Of a DNA stretch of 37,377 bases, positions 17,735 through 26,451 are shown one piece after another. Each line of letters starts with the position of its first letter. Position 1 is the stretch's first letter. A program made the position numbers and the translations under genes. The notes below the pieces were generated by a model, which saw only the letters and a list, made by a program, of their open reading frames with translations, was not told where the DNA came from and did not search any database. The stretch comes from DAIDKA01 sp036498905 (GTDB lineage: Bacteria > Pseudomonadota > Gammaproteobacteria > Steroidobacterales > Steroidobacteraceae). Location of the stretch: assembly GCA_036498905.1 (NCBI GenBank), contig DASYER010000119.1:1-37377 (forward strand), written 5' to 3'.

Positions 17735-18637
17735 TTGGCGACCCACAAGATGTCCAAGTACCAACCCAAACTCGATCTGGAAAAACTCACCGCCATCGAC
17801 ATCCACACGCATGCCACGATTTCCGGGCGCGCGCCGCGGGACCCTTGCGCGCATGCCTTTGATGAACAGATGGCCAAGTACTTCCGCTCCGGCAAGGCAC
17901 CGACCATCGCCGAGGTCGCGCAGTACTATCGCGAACGCAATCTGGCGGCGGTGATTTTCACGGTGGATGCCGAGGCCGGCGCGGGCCATTGGCGTATCGC
18001 CAATGAGGAAGTGGCCGAGGTCGCCGCCGAGAACAACGATGTCCTGATCCCCTTCGCCAGCATTGATCCGGCGCGCGGCAAAATGGGCGTGCGCGAGGCG
18101 CGGCGCCTGATCGAGGACTACGGCGTGCGGGGTTTCAAATTCCACCCCTCCATGCAGGCCTTCTATCCGAATGACACGAAGTGCTATCCGCTGTACGAGG
18201 AGATCGCCGCGGCAGGACTGCCGGCGCTGTTCCACACCGGCCAGACCGGGGTCGGGGCAGGGCTGCCCGGCGGCATGGGTGTCAAGCTCAAGTATTCGAA
18301 TCCGATCTACCTTGACGATGTCGCGGCGGATATCCCGGCCCTCACCATTGTGATGGCGCATCCCTCTTTCCCCTGGCAGGACGAGGCGCTCGCCATTGCA
18401 ACGCACAAGCCGAACACCTGGATCGACTTGTCGGGCTGGTCGCCGAAGTACTTCCCGGCAAACCTGGTGCAATATGCCAACTCGCTGATCAAGGACCGGG
18501 TGCTGTTTGGTTCGGATTATCCGGCCATCACGCCCGACCGCTGGATGGCCGACTTCGAGAAATTGGCCATGAAACCTGAAGTGCGGCCCCTGATTCTGAA
18601 GGAAAACGCCATCCGGCTGCTGGGGCTGCGCAGCTGA
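17735..18637 (+). CDS. Amidohydrolase-family (PF04909) hydrolase or decarboxylase
   Basis: A 300-residue TIM-barrel metal-dependent hydrolase. The metal motif IDIHTH (His24, His26) opens the domain; GFKFHPSMQAFYPND, LFHTGQTG, VMAHPSFPWQDEAL and LFGSDYP provide the other expected His and Asp positions. The TTG at 17735 is preferred because AGGAG lies just upstream; an ATG at 17750 is an alternative giving five residues less. It resembles proteins annotated as 4-hydroxyphenyl-beta-ketoacyl-CoA hydrolase (CouO-like, phenylpropanoid side-chain cleavage), but that assignment is tentative; an aromatic acid decarboxylase is also possible. It lies between the LigW-like and LigM-like genes, which supports a role in catabolism of lignin-derived aromatics. 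Confidence 0.82.
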   Translation: MATHKMSKYQPKLDLEKLTAIDIHTHATISGRAPRDPCAHAFDEQMAKYFRSGKAPTIAEVAQYYRERNLAAVIFTVDAEAGAGHWRIANEEVAEVAAENNDVLIPFASIDPARGKMGVREARRLIEDYGVRGFKFHPSMQAFYPNDTKCYPLYEEIAAAGLPALFHTGQTGVGAGLPGGMGVKLKYSNPIYLDDVAADIPALTIVMAHPSFPWQDEALAIATHKPNTWIDLSGWSPKYFPANLVQYANSLIKDRVLFGSDYPAITPDRWMADFEKLAMKPEVRPLILKENAIRLLGLRS

Positions 18638-18804
18638 GGCATTTGCGCGGCGGATAGCCGGTATTTACCGAAATCGCGTTGCGACATCCTCCCGGCGGGT
18701 GGACAATGCGCTGCGCAAAACCAAAGTCCTGGGCGTCGATTGAGATATTTCGAATAAGATCGCGATCACAACGACAGTCCATGCCATTTCCTGATCCCGA
18801 TCTG

Positions 18805-18840
18805 CCTTAAAGCGGTCGTACGGGTCGGTTTACTTTAAGG
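18805..18840. promoter_or_regulatory. Inverted repeat upstream of ligM, candidate operator
   Basis: CCTTAAAG (18805-18812) and CTTTAAGG (18833-18840) form a perfect 8-base inverted repeat with a 20-base gap, ending 29 bases before the ligM ATG. Half-site centres are 28 bases apart, close to three helical turns. A dimeric or tetrameric regulator site is possible; an RNA stem is the alternative. No regulator is assigned. Confidence 0.4.
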
Positions 18841-18869
18841 CCAGACGAATTTTTTCAAGAGGTGGGGCA

Positions 18870-20270
18870 ATGAGCCAGCAGAACCTGGAAAGTGTGTTGA
18901 AGGCGGCCGGCAATCCGGTCCAGATGTTGCGTAATTCAAAGATCGGCGCCTACGTGTACCCGGTCGTGCCGAGCGAATACACCAATTGGCGCGATGAGCA
19001 GCGCGCCTGGCGCGAAAGCGCCGTGCTGTTCGATCAGTCGCACCACATGGCGGAGTTCACGGTGAAGGGACCGGACGCCCTGAAGCTGATGTCCTACTGC
19101 ACGATCAACAGCTTCAACAACTTCGCGATCGGCAAGGCGAAGCAGATGGTTCCGATCAGCTATGACGGCTATGTCATCGGCGACGGCATCCTGTTCTATG
19201 AAGACAAGGACGAGCTGGTATTCGTCGGCCGTGCCCCGACGGTGAACTGGCTGCAGTTCCAGGCCGAAACCGGCGGCTTCAAGGTCGACACCATCCGTGA
19301 CGACCGCTCGCCCTCAGCGCCGCGCGGCAAGGCCGTGACCCGTCGCCACTACCGCTTCCAGATCCAGGGTCCGAATGCCTGGAAAGTGATCGAGAAGCTC
19401 AACGGTGGCCCGCTGCCCAAGGAAATCAAGTTCTTCAACTGGGACTACATCAACCTCGGCGGCCAGAAGGTCAAGGCGCTGCGTCACGGCATGGCCGGCG
19501 CGCCCGGACTTGAGATCTGGGGTCCGTACGCGGACTACGAAAAGGTTTTCAACACCATCATGGAAACCGGCCGGGAGTTCGGCCTGACCGCCGTCGGATC
19601 ACGCGCCTACGCTTCCAACACTCTGGAGTCGGGCTGGATTCCGTCCCCGCTGCCGGCCGTGTACAGCGGCGAGAGCATGAAGAAGTATCGCGAGTGGCTG
19701 CCCGCCAACAGTTACGAGGCCACCGGCTCAATCGCCGGCAGCTTCGTGTCGGACAAGATCGAGGACTACTACACCAGTCCGTACGATCTGGGCTACGGTC
19801 CGTTCGTGAAGTTCGATCATGACTTCGCCGGTCGCGAGGCGCTCGAGAAGTTGTCGAAGCTTCCGCACCGGAACAAGGTGACGTTTGCCTGGAACGGCGA
19901 GGACATGGCGAAGATTTTTGCCTCCTTCTTCGATCCCGGCAAGCTGTCGAACAAGTACTTCGAGTGGCCGATCGCCAACTACGGCTCATCCTCCTTCGAC
20001 GCCGTGAAGAAGGGCGGCAAGGTCGTCGGATATTCGATGTTCGGCGGTTACAGCTACAACGAGCGCACCGCGCTGTCACTGGGTGTCGTCAACCCGGACG
20101 TGCAAATCGGCGAGGAGCTCACGCTGGTGTGGGGCGAGACCGATAACGGTACCGCGAAGCCCACCGTGGAGCGTCACGAGCAGACCCAGGTGCGCGTGCA
20201 GGTCGCTGCCGTGCCCTACGGTGAGGACGCCCGCAAGAACTACGCTTCGGGCTGGCGCACGAAGAAGTAA
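18870..20270 (+). CDS. ligM: LigM-like tetrahydrofolate-dependent aromatic O-demethylase
   Basis: A 466-residue GcvT-fold (PF01571) methyltransferase. Strong blocks shared with sphingomonad LigM include GNPVQMLRNSKIGAYVYPVV, NWRDEQRAWR, SAVLFDQSHHMAEFTV and ISYDGYVIGDGIL, and the length matches LigM (about 470). LigM moves the methyl group of vanillate or 3-O-methylgallate to tetrahydrofolate, giving protocatechuate or gallate plus 5-methyl-THF. DmdA (DMSP demethylase) shares the fold but is about 100 residues shorter. The ATG follows an AGAGGTGGGG ribosome site. It is transcribed alone, with an inverted repeat upstream and a strong terminator downstream. The LigW-like gene nearby would supply vanillate, and the methyl-THF formed feeds the methionine/SAM cycle, of which metK and ahcY lie about 5 kb downstream. 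Confidence 0.88.
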   Translation: MSQQNLESVLKAAGNPVQMLRNSKIGAYVYPVVPSEYTNWRDEQRAWRESAVLFDQSHHMAEFTVKGPDALKLMSYCTINSFNNFAIGKAKQMVPISYDGYVIGDGILFYEDKDELVFVGRAPTVNWLQFQAETGGFKVDTIRDDRSPSAPRGKAVTRRHYRFQIQGPNAWKVIEKLNGGPLPKEIKFFNWDYINLGGQKVKALRHGMAGAPGLEIWGPYADYEKVFNTIMETGREFGLTAVGSRAYASNTLESGWIPSPLPAVYSGESMKKYREWLPANSYEATGSIAGSFVSDKIEDYYTSPYDLGYGPFVKFDHDFAGREALEKLSKLPHRNKVTFAWNGEDMAKIFASFFDPGKLSNKYFEWPIANYGSSSFDAVKKGGKVVGYSMFGGYSYNERTALSLGVVNPDVQIGEELTLVWGETDNGTAKPTVERHEQTQVRVQVAAVPYGEDARKNYASGWRTKK

Positions 20271-20293
20271 GACTCAAGGTACGACGTTGAGTG

Positions 20294-20328
20294 CGGGGGT
20301 GGAAAGCGATTTCCACCCCCGTTTTTTT
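20294..20328 (+). terminator. Intrinsic terminator of ligM
   Basis: CGGGGGTGGAAA (20294-20305) pairs perfectly with TTTCCACCCCCG (20310-20321) around a GCGA loop, followed by seven T. This is a textbook Rho-independent terminator 23 bases after the ligM stop. It also separates ligM from the convergent acyl-CoA dehydrogenase gene. Confidence 0.95.
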
Positions 20329-20340
20329 GTGCGGCCGACG

Positions 20341-22056
20341 CTAGAGTTGAGCGCGGCCGATGATGTCGCTCCCGCCGCCGACCACGGCCGCGAAAGCGTG
20401 CGCCCGCGGCAGGATATGCACTGCGTAGAATTCCGCCTGATCACGCGATCTCGCGTCGCGTGCCGCGAGCGCCCACTGCCAGCCACCCGCCACCACGCCC
20501 AGCCACTGCAGGAACGGATAGGCAATGCTGGCTACTGTGCCGGCCTGTGCGCTGCCGGCGCCGAGCAGCTGCGCCACGCACTTGCGCAGAAGCGTGCACT
20601 CGCTGTGCAGACCGCTGCGCAGTATTGAACTGTCATCCAGCGCCTGTGCATCCTGTTCGATCTGCCTGAGCAGTTCCTCGAAGCCCACGGCCTGGTCGCG
20701 CAGGATCTTGCGACCCAGCAGGTCCTGGGCCTGGATGAAATTCGTGCCTTCGAACACCGGTCCGATGCGCGCGTCGCGATACATCTGCGAGGCCTCACAG
20801 TCATCGACATAGCCGGTGCCGCCATGCACCTGCACGCCCAGCGAAGACACCTCGACGGCGACATCCGAAGCCCAGGCCTTGACCAGCGGCGTCAGCAGTC
20901 CCAGGCGCCGCTCGGCTCGCTCCCGCACTGACGGTTGCGTTTCGGGCGCGTGCACCAAATCCAGCGCGGCCGCCGCGCAGTACGCGAGACAGCGCGCGGC
21001 GTGGGTCAGTACATTCATGGCCAGCAGCATGCGGCGCACGTCGGCATGCTCGATGATCGGGCGTTGAGCGCCCTGGGAATCGCGGCCCTGACGCCGTTCG
21101 GCGGCATAGCCCAAGGCCAGCTGTCGTGCACGCTCCGCGACCCCCGTGGAATGCAGGCCGACGCCGATGCGCATGTGGTTCATCAGCGTGAACATGCACC
21201 CGAGGCCATTGTGCAGCTTGCCGATGAGCCAGCCGCGCGCCCCGCTGTTCTCGCCCAGCACCATGGCGCAAGTCGGGCTCGCCCGGATACCCATTTTGTG
21301 TTCCAGCGATGCCGCGCTCAGATCATTCGCACGCCAGACCCCGTTCTCCTGCAGGCGGCGCGGTACCAGGAACAGCGACAGTCCCTTGACCCCCGGGGGC
21401 GCATCCGGAGTGCGCGCCAGCACCAGGTGGACGATGTTATCGGCCATGTCGTGCTCACCCCAGGAGATGAAGATCTTGCGCCCGAACAGCAGCCATGAGT
21501 CGCCTGCGGGCCGCGCCAGCGTGCGCACGGTCGACAGGTCCGAGCCGGCCTGGGGTTCCGTCAGGCTCATCGCAGCGGTCCATTCACCGCTCACGAGCGG
21601 GGGGATGTACAGCTTGCGCAGACTCTCCTGCGCATGGACGGCCAGTACTTCAATTGCCCCGACCGAGGTCTCCGGCAGCATCGCGAAGGCGAGGTTCGCG
21701 CCACCCCAGATTTCGGTGGTCGCCGCTGAGATCAGCATGGGTAGCGCCTGGCCGCCCCAGGCCAGCGGAGCCGCCAATGCCGGCCAGCCATCGGCGCAGA
21801 ACTTCTTCCAGGCGTCCGCGAAGCCGCTGGCGCTGATGACGCCCGCGGCCGATAGCTGCGCGCCTTGCGAATCGCCAGGCCGATTCAATGGCGACAGAAC
21901 ATCTCGTGCCATCCGCGCGGCGCCCGCCAGCACCGCATCGGAGGTCTCGCCGAGGAGCTCCTCCTGCAAAGCCGTAGGCGTGAAGCCGCTATGGCGGGCC
22001 GCCTGCTCCAATGCCTCCTTGATCCGGATCAGCGGCGCTTCGTAGGGGGCACTCAT
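20341..22056 (-). CDS. Acyl-CoA dehydrogenase (DmdC-like long form)
   Basis: A 571-residue flavoprotein of the long acyl-CoA dehydrogenase subclass (AcdH/DmdC-like, usually about 590), with N-terminal, middle and FAD-binding C-terminal domains plus an extra C-terminal helical region. Visible signatures are AMSLTEPQAGSDLSTVRT (FAD/substrate), KIFISWGEHDMADN, QVHGGTGYVDD, and DARIGPVFEGTNFIQAQDL, which carries the Glu expected as catalytic base. It catalyses alpha,beta-dehydrogenation of an acyl-CoA and passes electrons to ETF. Its substrate is unknown; an aromatic-side-chain or fatty acyl-CoA is plausible from context. It starts 8 bases after the stop of the LysR gene, so the two form an operon. 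Confidence 0.9.
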   Translation of the reverse strand: MSAPYEAPLIRIKEALEQAARHSGFTPTALQEELLGETSDAVLAGAARMARDVLSPLNRPGDSQGAQLSAAGVISASGFADAWKKFCADGWPALAAPLAWGGQALPMLISAATTEIWGGANLAFAMLPETSVGAIEVLAVHAQESLRKLYIPPLVSGEWTAAMSLTEPQAGSDLSTVRTLARPAGDSWLLFGRKIFISWGEHDMADNIVHLVLARTPDAPPGVKGLSLFLVPRRLQENGVWRANDLSAASLEHKMGIRASPTCAMVLGENSGARGWLIGKLHNGLGCMFTLMNHMRIGVGLHSTGVAERARQLALGYAAERRQGRDSQGAQRPIIEHADVRRMLLAMNVLTHAARCLAYCAAAALDLVHAPETQPSVRERAERRLGLLTPLVKAWASDVAVEVSSLGVQVHGGTGYVDDCEASQMYRDARIGPVFEGTNFIQAQDLLGRKILRDQAVGFEELLRQIEQDAQALDDSSILRSGLHSECTLLRKCVAQLLGAGSAQAGTVASIAYPFLQWLGVVAGGWQWALAARDARSRDQAEFYAVHILPRAHAFAAVVGGGSDIIGRAQL

Positions 22057-22064
22057 CGGGGCAT

Positions 22065-22994
22065 CTAAGTCTGCAGCTCGCGCGCGACGTCGATGAACAG
22101 CGACCGCAGCCAGGTATGACCGGGATCCATGTCATTGCGCGCGTGCCACAGCAGGATTTCGTGACTGTCGAGGTCCGCGAAGGGCAGGGCGAAGATTTTC
22201 AGCGGGACCAGCGGCAGCACCAGCCTCGCGACCCGTTCGGGTACCGTGGCGGCGAAGGGTGAACCGGGCAGCATGAACAACATTTCCAGCAGGCTCTGGG
22301 TGGTCGCGCGTACGTTCAGGTCCATGCCGATCAGGCGTCGCACCAGTTCCTCCACCGGGGCGGTGTGGCCATTCGGGCGCGCGAATATATGCGGCAGTGA
22401 TTGATAGTCGGCGAGCGTCATGGTGTCCCCGGAGATGGCCATTTCCTGCGACATCACGCACACCCAGCGCACGGGGCGCAGCGGCACGGACTTGAGTGTT
22501 TCGGGAAATTCGCCGAGGCCATACAGCCGGGTGATGTCCAAGGAGAGGCACAGGTCCGCATCGCCGTAGGCCAGGCGGGTGAGACTGGTCTGGGAGACCT
22601 GCTCGACGTGGCACTGGACCTGTGGTGCCTCGCGCGCGAGACGGCCGAGCGCGCGCGGGACCAGTTCCGGAACGGCTTCGTCGGTGGCGATGACCGTAAA
22701 GGTGCGCCGGTCCGTGGCCGGGTCAAAACTCGGCTGGGTGCCCAGCGTGGCCTGAACTTTCAGTAGCGCCTCGCGCACCGGTTGCACCAGGGAGCGCGCC
22801 CGCGGTGTCAGCTCCATGTCCCGGCCCACCCGCACCAGCAACTGGTCCTGGAAATAGTCCCGCAGTTTCTGCAGTGAAGCGCTCATCGCCGGCTGGGACA
22901 GGAAGACTTTTTCGGCCGCACGCGTGACGTTCCTTTCGTGCAGCAGCGCGTCGAGCGCAATCAGCAGGTTCAGGTCAAAGCGGTTCAGCTGCAT
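22065..22994 (-). CDS. LysR-family transcriptional regulator
   Basis: A 309-residue LTTR. The start MQLNRFDLNLLIALDALL, with the helix-turn-helix RNVTRAAEKVFLSQPAMSAS and the wing VRVGRDMELTPRA, places it in the NodD/PcpR-like branch, whose members often sense aromatic or phenolic ligands. The C-terminal two-lobed effector domain follows. An upstream in-frame Met adds 37 residues without LTTR similarity and was not used; the chosen ATG lacks a strong ribosome site. It precedes the acyl-CoA dehydrogenase in the same operon and is divergent from fdhD. It probably controls its own operon and perhaps the aromatic genes beyond. Confidence 0.9.
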   Translation of the reverse strand: MQLNRFDLNLLIALDALLHERNVTRAAEKVFLSQPAMSASLQKLRDYFQDQLLVRVGRDMELTPRARSLVQPVREALLKVQATLGTQPSFDPATDRRTFTVIATDEAVPELVPRALGRLAREAPQVQCHVEQVSQTSLTRLAYGDADLCLSLDITRLYGLGEFPETLKSVPLRPVRWVCVMSQEMAISGDTMTLADYQSLPHIFARPNGHTAPVEELVRRLIGMDLNVRATTQSLLEMLFMLPGSPFAATVPERVARLVLPLVPLKIFALPFADLDSHEILLWHARNDMDPGHTWLRSLFIDVARELQT

Positions 22995-23215
22995 TGAGGT
23001 GATGCGTCTTCGTGGGCGGCCATAGTGGATGCGAATAGTGCCAATCCGCAAAAATGATTGCCCGGATTTCAACCCACCCGGGCGCATCGTATCGCAGTGC
23101 AGCAATCGCTGGTGTGCGACAATCCATGACGATCAGGCAGTAGCCGGCATGCACGATATCCACTCCAAAATCCTTCGAATTACCGCATCGCGGGCCATCG
23201 GCCACGCTTAAGGTC

Positions 23216-24040
23216 ATGGAAGCAGTCAGCGAGGCAGAGCGACCCGCAAGCGCCGGGGTCGAGGTCACGGTGGACCGCTGGGTGCGCGGCAGCTCGGTCC
23301 ACACGCTGGACCGGGTCGCCGAGGAAGTCCCGGTCGCACTCCTGTACAACGGCGAGCCACATGTCGTGATGCTCGCGACGCCCCATGATCTGGAGGATCT
23401 CGCGCGCGGTTTTTCGCTCAGCGAAGAGTTGGTCGATGAACCGGACGAAATTCGCGGCATCGAGGTGCACAGGTTGCCCGAGGCTGCCGAAGTGCGCATC
23501 GCCATCGCCTGGGAGAAGTTCCCGGAACTGCTGCGCCGGCGCCGCAATCTCACCGGACGCACCGGTTGCGGCCTGTGCGGCTCGGAGACCCTGGAGCAGA
23601 CCGTGCGCACGCAATCAACCGTGGGCGCAGGTCCCAAGGTGAGCATCACCCAATTGCACGAGGCCATCGCGACTCTGCCGGACTTCCAGGTCCTCAATGC
23701 CAAGACCGGCAGTGTTCACGCGGCCGCCTGGGTCATCCCCGGCCGCGGTATCGAATGCCTGCGTGAGGATGTCGGGCGCCATAATGCGCTCGACAAGACC
23801 TTGGGTGCGCTGGTGCAGGGCGGCGCGGACCTCGAGGCAGGCTTCATGCTCGTGACCAGCCGCGCAAGCTATGAAATGGTGCAGAAGGCGGCAACCATGG
23901 GCGTGACGTTCATGGCCGCCCTGTCGGCGCCGACTTCGTTCGCCATCCGCCATGCCGAACGTTGCGGCATGACGCTCGTGGCATTCGCGCGGCGCGAACA
24001 GCACGTGGTATATGCCCACGGCCAGCGCCTGATCCAATAG
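23216..24040 (+). CDS. fdhD: Formate dehydrogenase accessory sulfurtransferase FdhD
   Basis: A 274-residue cytoplasmic protein that transfers sulfur from IscS to the molybdenum cofactor of formate dehydrogenase. Family hallmarks are visible: ARGFSLSEEL, the GRTGCGLCG loop with the CxxC cysteines C118 and C121, FQVLNAKTGSVHAAAW, REDVGRHNALDK, and the C-terminal SRASYEMVQKAATMG and APTSFAIRHAE. The length matches the family. No formate dehydrogenase gene is in the window, but molybdate uptake genes are about 8 kb downstream. Formate is also a product of folate one-carbon flux, which LigM would feed. The ribosome site before the ATG is weak (AAGG, close). Confidence 0.95.
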   Translation: MEAVSEAERPASAGVEVTVDRWVRGSSVHTLDRVAEEVPVALLYNGEPHVVMLATPHDLEDLARGFSLSEELVDEPDEIRGIEVHRLPEAAEVRIAIAWEKFPELLRRRRNLTGRTGCGLCGSETLEQTVRTQSTVGAGPKVSITQLHEAIATLPDFQVLNAKTGSVHAAAWVIPGRGIECLREDVGRHNALDKTLGALVQGGADLEAGFMLVTSRASYEMVQKAATMGVTFMAALSAPTSFAIRHAERCGMTLVAFARREQHVVYAHGQRLIQ

Positions 24041-24087
24041 ACAATTTTTTAAGCTCGCAATCTCAAAGAGCAGAGGGGCCTTTTGAT

Positions 24088-25035
24088 ATGAGTCCATCCG
24101 GCAAGGCGTTGATCTGCGGTTCGATCGCCTACGACAGCATCATGGTCTTCGACGGCCGGTTCAAGGATCACATCCTGCCGGACAAGATCCACATGCTGAA
24201 TGTGTCCTTTCTCGTCCCGCAGCTGCGCCGGGAGTTCGGCGGCTGCGCGGGCAACATTGCCTACAACCTGCGGCTGCTCGCGGATGCGGGCTATCCGATG
24301 GCCACCGTCGGGCGCGATTTCGCCCCCTATGCGCAGTGGATGCGTGATACCCATGTGCCGCAGGATTACGTGCGGGTCGTGGACACTGAGCACACCGCGC
24401 AGGCCTTCATCACCACCGACGCGGACGACAACCAGATCACGGCGTTCCATCCCGGCGCGATGCAGCAGTCGCATCTGAACGCCATTCCGACCAACGCCGG
24501 AATAACCCTCGGCATCGTTTCACCGGATGGTCGCGATGGGATGGTGCAGCATTGCGCCGGCTTCGCGGCCGCCGGGATTCCCTTCATCTTTGATCCGGGC
24601 CAGGGTCTGCCGATGTTCAACGGCGATGACCTGCGCGGCCTGATTGCGCAGGCCTCGTGGCTGACCGTCAATGATTATGAGTGGCAGATGGTGCAGCAAC
24701 GCACCGGCTGGGCGCCTGCCGATGTCCTCAAGCATGTGAAGGCATTGATCGTGACGCGCGGCGCCGAGGGCTCGACGATCTACACCGCCCAAGGGGAGAT
24801 CGTCATTCCCGCCGCGAAACCGCAGGCGGTCGTGGATCCGACCGGTTGTGGGGATGCCTACCGCGCGGGGCTCATCCACGGCCTGATGCATGGCCTGGAC
24901 TGGGCTGTGACCGGGCGCATCGCATCCCTGCTGGGTGCATTGAAGGTCGCGACGCGGGGCACCCAGAACCACCGCTTCACCCAGGGCGAGTTCGCGGCCA
25001 GCTACCGGGCCGCCTTCGGCAGCAGCTTGCCCTGA
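24088..25035 (+). CDS. PfkB-family kinase, probable adenosine kinase
   Basis: A 315-residue ribokinase-fold kinase. The N-terminal GSIAYDSIM and FGGCAGNIAYNLRLLADAG segments bind the nucleoside, and the C-terminal DPTGCGDAYRAGL is the PfkB signature 2 with catalytic Asp256 in the anion-hole loop. The start at 24088 follows an AGAGGGG ribosome site; an upstream in-frame Met reads through the end of fdhD and was rejected. Its place just before metK and ahcY supports adenosine kinase: it would remove the adenosine released when AhcY cleaves S-adenosylhomocysteine and so pull that reversible reaction forward. A sugar or other nucleoside kinase is the alternative. Confidence 0.87.
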   Translation: MSPSGKALICGSIAYDSIMVFDGRFKDHILPDKIHMLNVSFLVPQLRREFGGCAGNIAYNLRLLADAGYPMATVGRDFAPYAQWMRDTHVPQDYVRVVDTEHTAQAFITTDADDNQITAFHPGAMQQSHLNAIPTNAGITLGIVSPDGRDGMVQHCAGFAAAGIPFIFDPGQGLPMFNGDDLRGLIAQASWLTVNDYEWQMVQQRTGWAPADVLKHVKALIVTRGAEGSTIYTAQGEIVIPAAKPQAVVDPTGCGDAYRAGLIHGLMHGLDWAVTGRIASLLGALKVATRGTQNHRFTQGEFAASYRAAFGSSLP

Positions 25036-25090
25036 TGTTGTATGATCCGCCTTTACCCCCTAACCCCTAAACAGGACTTGAAGCCCATTC

Positions 25091-26266
25091 ATGGCCAATA
25101 ACTACGTGTTCACCTCGGAGTCGGTGTCTGAAGGTCATCCGGACAAGGTTGCCGATCAGATCAGCGATGCAGTATTGGATGCCATTCTGGCCCAGGACAA
25201 ACGCGGCCGTGTGGCCTGCGAAACCCTGATCAAGACCGGGGTAGTGATTGTGGCGGGCGAAGTGACGACTTCGGCCGGGATCGATGTGGAGGCGTTGGTC
25301 CGCAGGACCGTGCTGGATATCGGTTACAACTCCTCCGACATGGGCTTCGACGGCGCCAGCTGTGGCGTGCTCAACGTCATCGGCAAGCAGTCCCCGGACA
25401 TTGCCCAGGGCGTGGATCGCAAGGATGCACGCAAGCAGGGCGCGGGCGATCAGGGGCTGATGTTCGGCTATGCGACCAATGAGACGGACGTGCTCATGCC
25501 GGCCGCGATCACCCTGGCTCATCGGCTGGTGAAGCGTCAGTCCGAAGTGCGTAAGAAGGGCAAGCTGCCGTGGCTGCGCCCAGATGCAAAGAGCCAGGTC
25601 ACCCTGCGGTACGAGAACGACAAGCCGGTCGGCATTGAGGCCGTCGTGCTCTCGACCCAGCACAGCGATGACATTTCCACTCGCGCGCTGCGCGAGGCGG
25701 TGATGGAAGAAATCCTGATCCCGGTCCTGCCGAAGAAGTGGATCGATCAGCGCACCAAGTACCACATCAATCCCACCGGACGATTCGTGGTGGGTGGCCC
25801 GGTCGGTGACTGCGGCCTGACCGGCCGCAAGATCATTGTCGATACCTATGGTGGATTCGCGCGCCATGGCGGCGGTGCTTTCTCCGGCAAGGACCCTTCC
25901 AAGGTTGACCGTTCGGCGGCCTACGCGGCACGCTACGTCGCCAAGAACATCGTCGCCGCAGGTCTTGCCGATCGCTGCGAAGTGCAGGTGTCCTACGCCA
26001 TCGGCGTCGCAGAACCGACTTCCATCATGATCGAGACATTCGGCACCGGAAAGGTGACGCGCGAGCGGCTGACGCAGCTGGTGCGCAAGCATTTCGATCT
26101 GACCCCGTACGGGTTGCGCGAAATGCTCGACCTGATTCGCCCGATCTACCAGATGACCGCCTCCTACGGCCACTTCGGCCGCACCGAGAAGGAGTTCAGC
26201 TGGGAACGCACCGACAGGGCGGAGATCCTGGCTGCTGAACTGAAGGGCAAGGCCCGCGCGGCCTAG
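25091..26266 (+). CDS. metK: S-adenosylmethionine synthetase
   Basis: A 391-residue cytoplasmic enzyme making SAM from methionine and ATP. Signatures are GHPDK (15-19), GAGDQGLMFGYA, and the P-loop-like GGGAFSGKDPSKVDRSAAY. Length and all motifs are typical of bacterial MetK. It lies 55 bases after the adenosine kinase gene and upstream of ahcY in the same direction. It supplies SAM to methyltransferases; the product SAH is then sensed by the riboswitch that follows this gene. Confidence 0.98.
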   Translation: MANNYVFTSESVSEGHPDKVADQISDAVLDAILAQDKRGRVACETLIKTGVVIVAGEVTTSAGIDVEALVRRTVLDIGYNSSDMGFDGASCGVLNVIGKQSPDIAQGVDRKDARKQGAGDQGLMFGYATNETDVLMPAAITLAHRLVKRQSEVRKKGKLPWLRPDAKSQVTLRYENDKPVGIEAVVLSTQHSDDISTRALREAVMEEILIPVLPKKWIDQRTKYHINPTGRFVVGGPVGDCGLTGRKIIVDTYGGFARHGGGAFSGKDPSKVDRSAAYAARYVAKNIVAAGLADRCEVQVSYAIGVAEPTSIMIETFGTGKVTRERLTQLVRKHFDLTPYGLREMLDLIRPIYQMTASYGHFGRTEKEFSWERTDRAEILAAELKGKARAA

Positions 26267-26296
26267 CTTTCAGCCGGCATCGGCCGTTCGAGAATT

Positions 26297-26319
26297 CTGC
26301 CGCGCGTTTCGCGCGGCAG
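26297..26319 (+). terminator. Perfect hairpin after metK without a T-tract
   Basis: CTGCCGCGCG (26297-26306) pairs perfectly with CGCGCGGCAG (26310-26319) around a TTT loop, 30 bases after the metK stop. No T-run follows, so it may be a weak or Rho-dependent terminator, an mRNA 3' end protector or a processing site. Its last base is also the first base of the SAH riboswitch P1. Confidence 0.4.
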
Positions 26320-26407
26320 CGTCTGGCGCCTGAGGAGCGCTGCGACAGGCATCCGCCAGCCCCCCGGGCTCGGCGGCCGCGCCTGCCAGGCTCAGGAAGC
26401 CGGACGC
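26319..26407 (+). promoter_or_regulatory. SAH riboswitch upstream of ahcY
   Basis: The conserved S-adenosylhomocysteine aptamer core CTGAGGAGCGCTGCGACAGG and the partner segment GCCAGGCTCAGG are both present. They are closed by a 9-pair P1: GCGTCTGGC (26319-26327) with GCCGGACGC (26399-26407). Such riboswitches activate ahcY expression when SAH builds up. A hairpin at 26405-26425 (CGCC with GGCG, TGT with ACA) shares three bases with P1 and could be the alternative structure. The ahcY start lies 45 bases downstream. Confidence 0.92.
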
Positions 26408-26451
26408 CATGTGATGTACACGGCGCTCGTTCTTCATTTGGAGCATTGAAC

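Noticed and set aside
25036..25090. Possible SAM riboswitch upstream of metK
   Set aside because: The gap is only 55 bases and shows no SAM-I, SAM-II or SAM/SAH core; it contains just a TATGAT that could be a chance -10.
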